Positions 1 through 8,765 of a stretch of DNA of 42,185 bases are shown piece by piece (within the stretch, counting starts at the first letter, position 1; each line of letters starts with the position of its first letter). The position numbers and the translations under genes are program-made. The notes beneath the pieces are model-generated. The model saw nothing but the letters and a program-made list of their open reading frames with translations. It had not been told where the DNA came from and ran no database searches. Origin of the DNA: Rhizobiales bacterium 65-9 (GTDB lineage: Bacteria; Pseudomonadota; Alphaproteobacteria; Rhizobiales; Beijerinckiaceae); NCBI GenBank assembly GCA_001899525.1, contig MKVY01000034.1, positions 87,067 through 129,251 of the forward strand, given 5' to 3'.

Positions 1-467
1 GAGCGCCCGACGCCCAGCCGGATATGGGCGAGTTGCTCCTCGCGCGACAGCGCGCCGGCATATTGCCGGTGGTCGCGGTCGACGACGTAGGACAACGCCG
101 TCACGCGCCGCCCGTCCGTCATCCAGACCGGCAGCAGGCGCTCGCGATAGACCATGGTCGTCTGTTCGCGTGCGTGAAGATAGGCGCGCGTCGCGGCCGC
201 GGCGGACGCGGCCACGCGGAAAACGACGCCGCGGCAGGCCCCGCCGCGATCGAGGCCGAGCACGAGGCCGGGCTTCTCCGGCGTTCCGCGATGGTCATAG
301 GAAAGAACGCACAGCGCGCGGTGACGGCCGCGCAGCAGCGCCGGATGACGCTCGATGAAATCGAATCCGGGTCGCCACATCAGCGACCCGTAGCCGAACA
401 CCCAGAGATCGTCCTCCGCGCCGGCTCCCTCCTCCGCCGGCGCGGAGGAGGCTGACTGCAGGGTCAT
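1..467 (-). CDS. Gamma-glutamylcyclotransferase, ChaC-like (partial, runs off left edge)
   Basis: The reverse strand reads from an ATG at 467 without a stop to the window edge (155 codons visible). The protein opens with a short Ala/Glu-rich lead, then DLWVFGYGSLMWRPGFDF. The YGSLMW stretch is the substrate-binding loop of the gamma-glutamylcyclotransferase fold, and the following LRGRHRALCVLSYDHRGT and PGLVLGLDRGG match the ChaC branch. Known ChaC enzymes cleave cytosolic glutathione to 5-oxoproline and Cys-Gly. The gene begins 10 bases after the stop of the M20 amidohydrolase, so it is probably the last gene of that leftward transcript. The C-terminal part, including any active-site Glu, is not fully visible. 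Glutathione specificity is inferred from the family. Confidence 0.85.
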   Translation of the reverse strand, partial: MTLQSASSAPAEEGAGAEDDLWVFGYGSLMWRPGFDFIERHPALLRGRHRALCVLSYDHRGTPEKPGLVLGLDRGGACRGVVFRVAASAAAATRAYLHAREQTTMVYRERLLPVWMTDGRRVTALSYVVDRDHRQYAGALSREEQLAHIRLGVGR

Positions 468-477
468 CGAGAAGCCG

Positions 478-1641
478 CTACGCCGCCGCTTTCTCGATCA
501 CGCGCGCGAAAAAGCTGACGCCATAGGGAATCGCGGCGTCGTTGAAGTCGTAGGCGGGATTGTGCACGCCGGCGGTCGCGCCGTTGCCGATGAAGATGTA
601 GGCGCCCGGACGCTCCTCCAGCATGTAGGAGAAATCCTCCGCGCCCATCAGCGGCGGCGTGTCGGTGACGACGTTCGCCTCGCCCGACACCTCGCGCGCC
701 ACCTCGATCGCGAAGCCGGTCTCCTTCTCGTGATTGATCGTGACGGGATAGCCGATGAGATAGTCGAGATCGGCCTTCACCCCGAACGCCGTCGCCAGCG
801 AGGACACGATGTCGGTGATGCGCTTCTGCGCGAGTTCCCGCGTCTCCTTCTTCAGCGTCCGCACCGTGCCGCGAAACACCGCCGTCTGCGGAATGATGTT
901 GAATGCCTTGCCTGTTTCGACCGCCGTGACGGACACGACGATCGAATCGAGCGGGTTGACGTTGCGCGCCGCGATCGTCTGCAGCGCGATGATCATGTGG
1001 CTCGCCGCGACGACGGGATCGAGCGATTCATGCGGCCGCGCCGCATGCGCGCCCTTGCCCGTGATCTTCACCTCGAACGTGTCCGCCGCCGCCATCAGCG
1101 ATCCGGGCCGGATCGCCCAGTGGCCGATCGGAATCTGCGGCATGTTGTGCATGCCATAGACCTCCTCGACGCCGAACCGCGTCATCAGCCCTTCCTGCAC
1201 CATCTCGCGGCCGCCGCCGCCGCCCTCCTCGGCCGGCTGGAAGATCACCACCGCGGTTCCGGAGAAGTTCCGCGTCTCGGCGAGATATTTCGCAGCGCCG
1301 AGCAGCATCGCGGTATGGCCGTCATGACCGCAGGCGTGCATCGCGCCCGGATTCTGCGAGGCGTAGGCAAGCCCCGTCTCTTCGCTGAGCGGCAGCGCGT
1401 CCATATCGGCGCGCAGCCCGATGGTCTTGCCGCCGCCTGCCTTCTTTCCCTTGATCACGCCGACGACGCCCGTCCGCCCGACTCCGGTGACGACCTCGTC
1501 GACGCCGAACGCCCTGAGCTTGTCGGCGACGACGGCGGCGGTGCGATGCTCGTTGAACGCGGTTTCCGGATGCGCGTGAATATCGCGCCGCCATTCCGTG
1601 ACCTCGTCGGCGAGCGCCGCGACGCGATTGATGACTGGCAT
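478..1641 (-). CDS. M20 family metallo-amidohydrolase (hippurate hydrolase / N-acyl-amino-acid deacylase type)
   Basis: This 387-residue protein hydrolyses an amide bond of an N-acylated amino acid or peptide-like substrate, probably in the cytoplasm because there is no signal peptide. The M20D/HipO signature is clear: MHACGHDGHTAMLLGAAKYL places metal ligands near Cys104 and His106, QPAEEGGGG gives the Glu138-Glu139 pair, and another His lies near 165. A C-terminal His sits in GVHNPAYDF. The ATG at 1641 follows an AAGGA ribosome site. Its length and N-terminus (MPVINRVA) match the upstream gene 38 bases away almost residue for residue, so the two are a tandem duplication. The divergent Dpp importer suggests the substrates are imported peptides or acyl-amino acids. 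The exact acyl group cannot be read from the sequence. Confidence 0.9.
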   Translation of the reverse strand: MPVINRVAALADEVTEWRRDIHAHPETAFNEHRTAAVVADKLRAFGVDEVVTGVGRTGVVGVIKGKKAGGGKTIGLRADMDALPLSEETGLAYASQNPGAMHACGHDGHTAMLLGAAKYLAETRNFSGTAVVIFQPAEEGGGGGREMVQEGLMTRFGVEEVYGMHNMPQIPIGHWAIRPGSLMAAADTFEVKITGKGAHAARPHESLDPVVAASHMIIALQTIAARNVNPLDSIVVSVTAVETGKAFNIIPQTAVFRGTVRTLKKETRELAQKRITDIVSSLATAFGVKADLDYLIGYPVTINHEKETGFAIEVAREVSGEANVVTDTPPLMGAEDFSYMLEERPGAYIFIGNGATAGVHNPAYDFNDAAIPYGVSFFARVIEKAAA

Positions 1642-1679
1642 GAGAAATCCTTGCTGATCGTCCTGAGAAAAAGTCTGGG

Positions 1680-2846
1680 TTAAGCCCGGGTCGCCGTCTC
1701 GATGAGCCGGGCGAAATAGGACACGCCGAACGGTATCGCTTCGTCGCTGAAATCATACGCCGGATGGTGGCAATAGGGCGTGTCGCCATTGCCGAGGAAA
1801 ATGAAGGCGCCCGGCCGCGCGTTCAGCATGAAGGCGAAATCCTCGCCGCCCATGATCGGCTTCACGCCGGCGTTCACCGCGTCCGGCCCCGCGACCTCGG
1901 ACGCGATGCTGACGGCGAGCGCGGTCTTCGCCTCGTCGTTCACGAGCACCGGCGTGCCGCGCCAGTAATCCACGTCGATGGTCGCGCCGAAGGACGCCGC
2001 GAGCCCGGCGCAGATCTCCGTCATCCGCCGCTCCGCCAGATCGCGCGTCGTTTCGTTCAGCGTGCGCACTGTTCCCACGAGCTTCGCGGTCTGCGGAATG
2101 ATGTTGAAGGCCGATCCCGCCTGCACCACGCAGGTCGACACCACCACGGAGTCGAGCGGATCGACGTTGCGCGAGGCGATCGACTGGAGCGCGCCGATGA
2201 GCTGGCTTGCGATGAAGACCGGATCGATCGACAGGTGCGGCGCGGCGCCGTGCGATCCCTTGCCGGAAATCTCGATCGTGAACTTGTCCATCGCGGCCAT
2301 GAGCGCGCCGGGCCGGATGCCGAACTGGCCGATCGCGAGGGTCGGATCGTTGTGCAGCCCGTACACCTCGTCGACGCCGAAGCGCTCCATCAGCCCGTCC
2401 TTGACCATCGCCTCGGCGCCGTTGCCGCCCTCCTCGGCCGGCTGGAAGATCATCACGGCCGTTCCGGAGAAATTGCGCGTTTCGGCGAGGTATTTGGCGG
2501 CGCCGAGCAGCATCGCGGTATGGCCGTCATGGCCGCAGGCGTGCATCGCTCCCGGTCTTTTCGACTTGTAGGGAAGGTCCGTCAATTCATCCATCGGCAG
2601 CGCGTCCATGTCGGCCCGCAGGGCGATCGTCTTGCCCGGCCCGGCCTTGCCGCCCCTGATCACGCCGACGACGCCCGTGCGTCCGAGCCCCGTGACCACC
2701 TCGTCGACGCCGAAGCTCCGGAGCTTGTCGGCGACGAAGGCGGCCGTCTCATGCACCTCGTAGAGAATCTCGGGATTTTCGTGCAGATGTCGACGCCAGG
2801 CGGTGATTTCGTCGGCGAGCTCGGCGACGCGATTGATGACAGGCAC
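1680..2846 (-). CDS. M20 family metallo-amidohydrolase (hippurate hydrolase type), tandem paralogue
   Basis: This 388-residue protein is the first gene of the leftward M20-M20-ChaC set. It starts with GTG at 2846, behind an AGAGGCG ribosome site, and opens MPVINRVAELADEITAW. It shares the HACGHDGH motif (Cys104, His106), QPAEEGG (Glu138-Glu139) and His165 with its neighbour. The two differ most in the dimerisation and lid part, for example SHGAAPHLSID here against AHAARPHESLD in the paralogue. This suggests related enzymes with different acyl or side-chain preference. The family covers hippurate hydrolases, N-acetyl-amino-acid deacetylases and indole-acetyl-amino-acid hydrolases, and I cannot choose among them. 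Confidence 0.9.
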   Translation of the reverse strand: MPVINRVAELADEITAWRRHLHENPEILYEVHETAAFVADKLRSFGVDEVVTGLGRTGVVGVIRGGKAGPGKTIALRADMDALPMDELTDLPYKSKRPGAMHACGHDGHTAMLLGAAKYLAETRNFSGTAVMIFQPAEEGGNGAEAMVKDGLMERFGVDEVYGLHNDPTLAIGQFGIRPGALMAAMDKFTIEISGKGSHGAAPHLSIDPVFIASQLIGALQSIASRNVDPLDSVVVSTCVVQAGSAFNIIPQTAKLVGTVRTLNETTRDLAERRMTEICAGLAASFGATIDVDYWRGTPVLVNDEAKTALAVSIASEVAGPDAVNAGVKPIMGGEDFAFMLNARPGAFIFLGNGDTPYCHHPAYDFSDEAIPFGVSYFARLIETATRA

Positions 2847-3115
2847 GATAACGCCTCTGTTTGACCATGCGGCGGAGGAGCCCCGCCGCTTTCAAACCGC
2901 GCAGCATCCATACCGACGCGCCGGGGTCAATTCCGTCCGCGCGCGATTTCCTGCGCCGCGTGTCACGCCGCCTCCGTCTTTGGTCGCAGCGCGAGGCGAA
3001 TCTGGACCCTAGACCGGACGCCGTCGCCCTGTCTAAGCTGCGGTCTCGGGTTGGGCAGGGGGCCCGGCCTCATAATGGTCAGAGGGGCGGCGCACCGCCG
3101 TCCGGGGAGAACATC

Positions 3116-4717
3116 ATGAAACGATACGCGCTTGCCTTGGGAGGGGCGGTGTTGGGAGCGGTCTTGATCGCCGCTCCCGCGTCGGCCAAGACGTTTCGAT
3201 ACGCCTTTCAGGGCGATCTGAACGCGCTCGATCCCTACACCTTGAACGAAACCTTCACGCTCGGCGCGATGGGCAACGTGATGGAGGGGCTTGTCGCGCG
3301 CGACAAGGATCTGAAGATGATCCCCGCGCTGGCCGAGCGCTGGGAGGTGGTCGATCCGCTGAAATGGCGGTTCCATCTCCGCAAGGGCGTGAAGTTCCAC
3401 GGCGGCGAGGATTTCACCGCCGACGACGTTCTCTTCTCGCTCGACCGGGTCCGCAGCCCGAACTCCCAGTTGAAGACGCGCGTTCCCGCCGACATGACGG
3501 CGGTGAAGGTCGACGACCACACCATCGATTTCATCCTCAAATCGCCCAACCCGATTCTGCCGGCGGAATGGGACACCTGGTACATCTTCTCCAAGAAATG
3601 GGCGGAGGCGAACGGCGCGACGCAGGCGCAAGGATCGAGCGCGAACGCGCTGTCGCCCTGGGCGCTGAAATCCAATGGCACCGGCCCCTTCTATATCGAA
3701 AGCCATCAGCCGGGCGTGAAGACCGTCTTCAAGACGAACCCGACCTGGTGGAACAAGGACAAGAAGGAATTCAACATCGACGAGGCCGTCTTCACGACGA
3801 TCAAGTCCGACGCGACGCGCGTCGCGGCCCTCCTGTCGGGCGAGATCGACATGATGGACCCGGTGCCGGTGCAGGACATCGAGCGCGTGAAGGCCTCGCC
3901 CAACGCCAACGCGCTGACCGGCCCGGAGCTGCGCACCATCTTCCTGAACATGGACTCGTTCCGCGACGAGTTGCTCTATTCGAGCGTCAAGGGCAAGAAT
4001 CCCTTCAAGGATGCGCGCGTCCGCAAGGCTTTCTACCAGGCGATCGACATCGAGGCGATCAAGACGCGCGTCATGCGCGGCAACGCGGCGCCGTCTGCGC
4101 TGCTCATCGCGCCGATCCTGTTCTCGCGATCCGGCGAGTTCAAGCGCTGGCCCTATTCGGTGGACGCGTCGAAGAAGCTTCTGGCGGAAGCCGGCTATCC
4201 CGACGGCTTCTCCGTCGAGATGGATTGCCCGAACGACCGTTACGTCAATGACGAGGCGATCTGCCAGGCGGTGGCGGCGATGCTGGCGCGCGTCAACGTC
4301 AAGGTGCAGCTCAACGCGATGCCGAAGTCGAAATATTTCGAGAAGGCCGGCCCCGGCTCGGCGAAGCCTTACGATTCCTCGTTCAACCTTCTCGGCTGGA
4401 CCCCGTCGGGCTTCGACAGCTACAACGTGCTCGCCAACATCGCCGGCTGCCGCGACGCGGTCGGCAAGGGCGCCGCGTTCAACTATGGCGGCTGGTGCGA
4501 CAAGCGCATCGACGAACTTGCCGCGAAGATCCTGGTCGAGACGGACATCCCGAAGCGCGACCAGATGATCGCGGACGCCTACAAAATCATCCATGAGGAG
4601 GTCGGCCTCATCCCGCTGCATCAGCAGGCTCTGGCTTGGGGCGTGTCGAAGAAGGTCGACATCGTCCAGCGCGCCGACAACCAGATCCTCCTCTACTGGG
4701 TGAAGATGAAGGACTGA
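3116..4717 (+). CDS. Periplasmic solute-binding protein of a Dpp/Opp-type ABC importer
   Basis: This 533-residue family 5 (DppA/OppA-like) binding protein captures peptides or related solutes in the periplasm. The ATG at 3116 is chosen because GGGGAGA lies just upstream and a good Sec signal follows: basic MKRY, a hydrophobic core and cleavage near APASA-KTF. The frame is open further upstream, but that stretch is not coding-like. Family features include LNALDPYTLNETFTLG near the mature N-terminus, LAERWEVVDPLKWRFHLRKG, KFHGGEDFTADDVLFSLDR, GTGPFYIE and a C-terminal PLHQQALAWG. It heads a five-gene rightward operon. A perfect inverted repeat directly after its stop separates it from the permease genes. 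Ligand identity is unknown; peptides or acyl-amino acids fit the divergent M20 hydrolases. Confidence 0.92.
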   Translation: MKRYALALGGAVLGAVLIAAPASAKTFRYAFQGDLNALDPYTLNETFTLGAMGNVMEGLVARDKDLKMIPALAERWEVVDPLKWRFHLRKGVKFHGGEDFTADDVLFSLDRVRSPNSQLKTRVPADMTAVKVDDHTIDFILKSPNPILPAEWDTWYIFSKKWAEANGATQAQGSSANALSPWALKSNGTGPFYIESHQPGVKTVFKTNPTWWNKDKKEFNIDEAVFTTIKSDATRVAALLSGEIDMMDPVPVQDIERVKASPNANALTGPELRTIFLNMDSFRDELLYSSVKGKNPFKDARVRKAFYQAIDIEAIKTRVMRGNAAPSALLIAPILFSRSGEFKRWPYSVDASKKLLAEAGYPDGFSVEMDCPNDRYVNDEAICQAVAAMLARVNVKVQLNAMPKSKYFEKAGPGSAKPYDSSFNLLGWTPSGFDSYNVLANIAGCRDAVGKGAAFNYGGWCDKRIDELAAKILVETDIPKRDQMIADAYKIIHEEVGLIPLHQQALAWGVSKKVDIVQRADNQILLYWVKMKD

Positions 4718-4750
4718 CGGCGACGCGGTCCCGGCGGCTCTGCGTCGCCG
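4718..4750 (+). other. Intercistronic stem-loop after binding-protein gene
   Basis: CGGCGACGC at 4718-4726 pairs perfectly with GCGTCGCCG at 4742-4750, around a 15-base loop. It starts on the base after the TGA of the binding-protein gene and ends 15 bases before the permease ATG. There is no U-run after it, so it is more likely an mRNA-stabilising or partial-attenuation element than a full terminator. Similar stems follow the other two binding-protein genes in this window. Confidence 0.5.
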
Positions 4751-4765
4751 GGGCCGGAGCCCGCC

Positions 4766-5746
4766 ATGCTCGCTTTCGCTATCCGACGCATGTTCGAGGC
4801 CGCGATCGTCATGGTCACGGTCGCGGCGCTCGCCTTCGTGCTTTTCCGGTTCGTCGGCGATCCCGTCAATCAGCTCGTCGGCCAGGACACGCCGGTGGCC
4901 GAGCGGCTCCAGATCCGCAAGGATCTCGGTCTCGACGATCCGGTTCTGATTCAGTTCGCCCGCTTCGTCTCGAAAGCCGTCGTCTTCGACTTCGGCGTGT
5001 CCTATCAGGTCAAGCAGCCGGTCACGACGATCATCGCGCAGCGCTTTCCCGCGACGATGGAGCTCGCCATCGTCGCGGCTCTCTTCGCGATGGCGGTCGG
5101 CATCCCGATGGGAGTCTATACCGGCATCCACCGCGATTCGATCCTCTCGAAGATTTTCCTGACGACCTCGCTGATCGGCATCTCGCTGCCGACCTTCCTC
5201 ATCGGCATCCTGCTGATCTATCTGTTCGGCGTCACGCTCAAATGGCTGCCGTTTCCCGGTCGCGGCGACGTCGTGCAGCTTGGCTGGTGGTCGACCGGGC
5301 TTCTGACGGAACGGGGTCTGCTCTCCATCATCATGCCGGCGGTGACGCTCGGCCTCTTCCAGATGACGCTGATCACGCGGCTCGTGCGCTCCGAGATGAT
5401 GGAGGTGCTGCGCACCGACTATATCCGCTTCGCGCGCGCCCGCGGCCTGCCGAGCCGCATCGTGAATTTCGGCCATGCGCTGAAGAACACGATGGTCCCG
5501 GTGATCACCATCATCGGCTTGCAGCTCGGCGCCATCATCGCCTTCTCGATCATCACGGAGACGGTTTTCCAGTGGCCGGGCATGGGCCTTCTGTTCATCA
5601 CCGCCGTGCAGCAGGCGGACATTCCGATCATGTCCGCCTATCTGATGCTGTGCGCCTTCCTCTTCGTGCTCATCAACTACATCGTCGATCTTCTCTATGT
5701 CGTCGTCGATCCGCGCATCCGGATCACCGCGAAGGCGGCGGCATGA
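4766..5746 (+). CDS. ABC importer permease, DppB type
   Basis: This 326-residue inner-membrane protein is one of two channel subunits of the peptide-type importer. It begins MLAFAIRRMFEAAIVMVTVAA, the typical DppB/OppB first helix after an Arg-rich cap. It then has a periplasmic loop with IRKDLGLDDPVLIQFARF and several membrane spans, including LFAMAVGIPMGVYTG and TSLIGISLPTFLIGILLIYL. The cytoplasmic coupling (EAA) loop is seen as RTDYIRFARARGLPSRIV followed by HALKNTMVPVITIIG. Length is normal. The end is 10 bases from the next permease start, consistent with one transcript. Confidence 0.93.
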   Translation: MLAFAIRRMFEAAIVMVTVAALAFVLFRFVGDPVNQLVGQDTPVAERLQIRKDLGLDDPVLIQFARFVSKAVVFDFGVSYQVKQPVTTIIAQRFPATMELAIVAALFAMAVGIPMGVYTGIHRDSILSKIFLTTSLIGISLPTFLIGILLIYLFGVTLKWLPFPGRGDVVQLGWWSTGLLTERGLLSIIMPAVTLGLFQMTLITRLVRSEMMEVLRTDYIRFARARGLPSRIVNFGHALKNTMVPVITIIGLQLGAIIAFSIITETVFQWPGMGLLFITAVQQADIPIMSAYLMLCAFLFVLINYIVDLLYVVVDPRIRITAKAAA

Positions 5747-5756
5747 GGGCGCCGCA

Positions 5757-6719
5757 ATGACCGACGCAGCCGTCGAGACCCCGATCGCCTCGCCCCCCGT
5801 CAGGCCGAAGCCGCTCTGGCGCCGCGCGCTGGAAAGCGATCTGCTCTATTCGTTCCGTCGCCAGAAGCTGGTCATGGCCGCCGCCGCCGCGACGGCGCTT
5901 CTGACCTTGCTCGCGGTTTTCGCGCCGCTGATCGCGCCGCACACGCCGTTCGATCTCTCGACCATCTCGATCATCGACGCGAATCTGCCGCCGCGATGGA
6001 TCGAGGGCGGCGATCCCCAATTCCTTCTCGGCACCGACAATCAGGGCCGGGACATTTTCTCGACCATCATCTACGGCCTGCGCATCTCGATCGGCGTCGG
6101 CGTTCTCTCCGTCGTGGTCGCGATGACGATCGGCGTCACGCTCGGGCTGGCGGCCGGCTATTTCGGCGGCCGCGTCGATTCGATCATCATGCGCGTCGCC
6201 GACATCCAGCTGACTTTTCCCGCGATCCTGACGGCGCTTCTCGTCGACGGCGTTCTCGGCGTCGTGCTCAACACCCACAAGAGCGGCGCCGGCAAGGTCT
6301 GGATTCTGATCGTCGCGATCGGCCTGTCCTACTGGGTGCAGTATGCGCGCACGGTGCGCGGCTCGACGCTCGTCGAGCGCAACAAGGACTATGTGCAGGC
6401 CGCGCGCCTGATCGGCATCAACTCGTTCGCCATCATGTTCCGCCATGTGCTCCCGAACGTGATGGGGCCGGTGATGGTGATCGCCACGATCAATCTCGCG
6501 CTCGCCATCATCACCGAGGCGACGTTGTCCTTCCTCGGCGTCGGCATGCCGCCGACCGAGCCTTCGCTCGGGACGCTGATCAATATCGGCTATAATTTCC
6601 TTTTCTCGGGCGAATGGTGGATCGTCGCCTTTCCGGGCTTCACCCTCGCGATACTGGTGCTGGCGGTCAACCTGCTGGGCGACTGGCTGCGCGATGCGCT
6701 CAATCCGAGGCTGCGATGA
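5757..6719 (+). CDS. ABC importer permease, DppC type
   Basis: This second channel subunit has 320 residues. The ATG at 5757 (MTDAAVETPIASPP) is preferred over an upstream in-frame codon that would overlap the previous gene and add a non-family Arg-rich stretch. The protein shows an N-terminal cytoplasmic tail, then a first helix at AAAAATALLTLLAVFAPLIA. The DppC hallmark LLGTDNQGRDIFSTIIYGLR follows. The coupling loop is RNKDYVQAARLIGINSFAI, followed by RHVLPNVMGPVMV. An insertion around GVVLNTHKSGAGKVW lengthens one loop slightly against the usual DppC. The C-terminus ends GDWLRDALNPRLR, as is standard for the family. Confidence 0.93.
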   Translation: MTDAAVETPIASPPVRPKPLWRRALESDLLYSFRRQKLVMAAAAATALLTLLAVFAPLIAPHTPFDLSTISIIDANLPPRWIEGGDPQFLLGTDNQGRDIFSTIIYGLRISIGVGVLSVVVAMTIGVTLGLAAGYFGGRVDSIIMRVADIQLTFPAILTALLVDGVLGVVLNTHKSGAGKVWILIVAIGLSYWVQYARTVRGSTLVERNKDYVQAARLIGINSFAIMFRHVLPNVMGPVMVIATINLALAIITEATLSFLGVGMPPTEPSLGTLINIGYNFLFSGEWWIVAFPGFTLAILVLAVNLLGDWLRDALNPRLR

Positions 6720-6767
6720 CGCCCTGCAAGAGATTGTTCTTCCATGCTGCGGATGGGCGACGCTGAG

Positions 6768-7757
6768 ATGAGCGATTCCGTTCTGTCCGTCCGCGATCTC
6801 GTCGTTGAATTTCATACCCGCCACGGCGCGCTGAGGGCGCTCGATCGCATTTCCTTCGACATCGGCAAGGGCGAGGTGCTTGGCGTCGTGGGAGAATCAG
6901 GCGCCGGCAAATCCATCACCGGATCGGCGATCATCGGGCTCATCGATCCTCCGGGCCGGATCACGGGCGGCGAAGTCCGGCTCAATGGCGAGCGCATCGA
7001 CAATCTCGCGCCCGACGCCATGCGCAAGATCCGCGGCCGTCGGATCGGCATGATCTTTCAGGACCCGCTCACCTCCCTCAATCCGCTCTATCGCGTGAGC
7101 GAGCAGTTGATCGAAACCATCCGCACCCATCTTCCCCTGTCCGCGAAGCAGGCGCGCCAGCGCGCGATCGACCTGCTCGCCGAGGTCGGCATTCCGGCGC
7201 CGGAGCGGCGCATCGACAGCTATCCTCACGAATTCTCCGGCGGCATGCGCCAGCGCGTCGTGATCGCGCTCGCGCTCTGCGCCGAGCCCGACCTCGTCAT
7301 CGCCGACGAGCCGACCACGGCGCTCGACGTGTCGGTGCAGGCGCAGATCATCGAGGTGATCAAGAAATTGTGCCGCGAGCGCGGGACGGCCGTCATGCTC
7401 ATCACCCATGACATGGGCGTCATCGCCGAGACGGCGGATCGCGTCGCGGTGATGTATGCCGGCCGCATCGCCGAGATCGGCCCGGTGCGGGACGTCATCA
7501 AGGCGCCGCTGCACCCTTATGCGGCCGGATTGATGGGCTCTATCCCGTCGCTTGAATCCGACGGCGAAACGCGCCTCGTGCAGATACCGGGCGCGATGCC
7601 GCGCCTGTCCGCCATTCCGCCCGGATGCGCCTTCAATCCGCGCTGCCCGCAGGTCTTTGGCCGCTGTCGCGTCGATCGCCCGGAGCCGAAGCCCGTCGGA
7701 AACCGCATCGTCGCCTGCCATTTGCATGACGCGCAGATCAGCGAGGCCGCGGCGTGA
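6768..7757 (+). CDS. ABC importer ATP-binding protein, DppD type
   Basis: This 329-residue cytoplasmic ATPase powers the importer. Walker A is GESGAGKS, the ABC signature is FSGGMRQRV, Walker B is LVIADEPTTALDVS and the switch His is in LITHDMG. The C-terminal oligopeptide/dipeptide-transporter extension carries the Cys motif PGCAFNPRCPQVFGRC plus a later Cys in IVACH. I use ATG 6768 (MSDSVLSVRDL), which matches the usual family N-terminus; an in-frame ATG at 6744 would add eight residues. The last four bases overlap the start of the second ATPase gene (GTGA), implying translational coupling. Confidence 0.93.
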   Translation: MSDSVLSVRDLVVEFHTRHGALRALDRISFDIGKGEVLGVVGESGAGKSITGSAIIGLIDPPGRITGGEVRLNGERIDNLAPDAMRKIRGRRIGMIFQDPLTSLNPLYRVSEQLIETIRTHLPLSAKQARQRAIDLLAEVGIPAPERRIDSYPHEFSGGMRQRVVIALALCAEPDLVIADEPTTALDVSVQAQIIEVIKKLCRERGTAVMLITHDMGVIAETADRVAVMYAGRIAEIGPVRDVIKAPLHPYAAGLMGSIPSLESDGETRLVQIPGAMPRLSAIPPGCAFNPRCPQVFGRCRVDRPEPKPVGNRIVACHLHDAQISEAAA

Positions 7758-8761
7758 GCGCGTTCGTCGAGGTCCGCAATCTGAGGCGCGTCTTCGACGT
7801 GTCGAAATCCTGGCTCGAGCGCACGATCGAGCGCGAGCCAAAACGCTATCTGACCGCCGTCGACGACATTTCGTTCGACATCGCGAAGGGCGAAACGCTC
7901 GCGCTCGTCGGCGAATCCGGTTCGGGCAAATCGACAGTGGCGCGCATGGTGGTCGGCCTGTTGCCTCCGACCCGCGGCGAGGTCGCGATCGACGGGGTTT
8001 CGATGCACGGGTCGGACGGCGCGCGCGACCGGCGCGGCCTGCGCCGCCGCATCCAGATGATCTTTCAGGACCCTTACGCCAGCCTCAATCCGCGCTGGCG
8101 CGTCGATCGCATCATCGCCGAGCCGATGCGCGCCTTCTCGACCGAAGCCGATGACGCCGCCTGCCTCGCGCGCGTCGGCGAACTGCTGAGGCTCGTCGGA
8201 CTCGATCCGGCCGACGGCGTGAAGTATCCGCATGAGTTTTCCGGCGGCCAGCGCCAGCGCGTCGCCATCGCCCGCGCGCTGGCGGCGCGCCCGGAATTCA
8301 TCGTCTGCGACGAGCCGACCTCCGCGCTCGACGTCTCGGTGCAGGCGCAGATTCTCAACCTGATGCGCGACCTGCAGGACCAGTTCGGCCTGACCTATCT
8401 GTTCATCAGCCACAATCTCGCGGTCGTGCGCCATATGGCGAGCCGGATCGGCGTCATGTATCTCGGCCGCATCGTCGAGATCGCGCCGCCGAAACAGTTG
8501 TTCGGCGCGCCGCGCCATCCCTACACGCGCATGCTGCTCGACGCGGTGCCCGATCTTGCGATGAGCGGCCGCAAGCGGCAGGGCGTCGCCGGCGAAATCC
8601 CGAACCCGATCAACCCGCCTCCCGGCTGCACCTTCAATCCGCGCTGCCCGCTCGCCGACGACCGCTGCCGGACCGAGATTCCTCCGATGCTCGACGGCGT
8701 CGCCTGCCACGCGATCGAGGAAGGGCGGGCCGCTCCGGCGCGGATCGCGCTGCCGGCCTGA
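7754..8761 (+). CDS. ABC importer ATP-binding protein, DppF type
   Basis: This is the second ATPase of the importer, 335 residues, starting with GTG at 7754 inside the stop of the first ATPase gene. It has Walker A GESGSGKS, Q-loop MIFQDPYASLNP, signature FSGGQRQRV, Walker B FIVCDEPTSALDVS and switch His in FISHNLAV. The C-terminal Cys motif PGCTFNPRCPLADDRC with a later VACH is again present. A lead of about 30 residues (SKSWLERTIEREPKRYL) precedes the core, as in many DppF proteins. With the genes before it, this makes a complete binding protein-permease-permease-ATPase-ATPase set. It ends 4 bases from a convergent gene. Confidence 0.93.
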   Translation: MSAFVEVRNLRRVFDVSKSWLERTIEREPKRYLTAVDDISFDIAKGETLALVGESGSGKSTVARMVVGLLPPTRGEVAIDGVSMHGSDGARDRRGLRRRIQMIFQDPYASLNPRWRVDRIIAEPMRAFSTEADDAACLARVGELLRLVGLDPADGVKYPHEFSGGQRQRVAIARALAARPEFIVCDEPTSALDVSVQAQILNLMRDLQDQFGLTYLFISHNLAVVRHMASRIGVMYLGRIVEIAPPKQLFGAPRHPYTRMLLDAVPDLAMSGRKRQGVAGEIPNPINPPPGCTFNPRCPLADDRCRTEIPPMLDGVACHAIEEGRAAPARIALPA

Positions 8762-8765
8762 GGGA

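Noticed and set aside
3051-3076. TTGGGC and CATAAT as a promoter for the first importer operon
   Set aside because: The spacer is only 14 bases and the -35 match is weak. A promoter must lie in 2847-3115, but I cannot place it.
2963-5476. An 837-codon open frame on the reverse strand over the binding protein and permease genes
   Set aside because: It is Arg/Asp/His-rich with no recognisable domain and lies opposite two clear transporter genes with good motifs. It reflects GC-rich codon bias.
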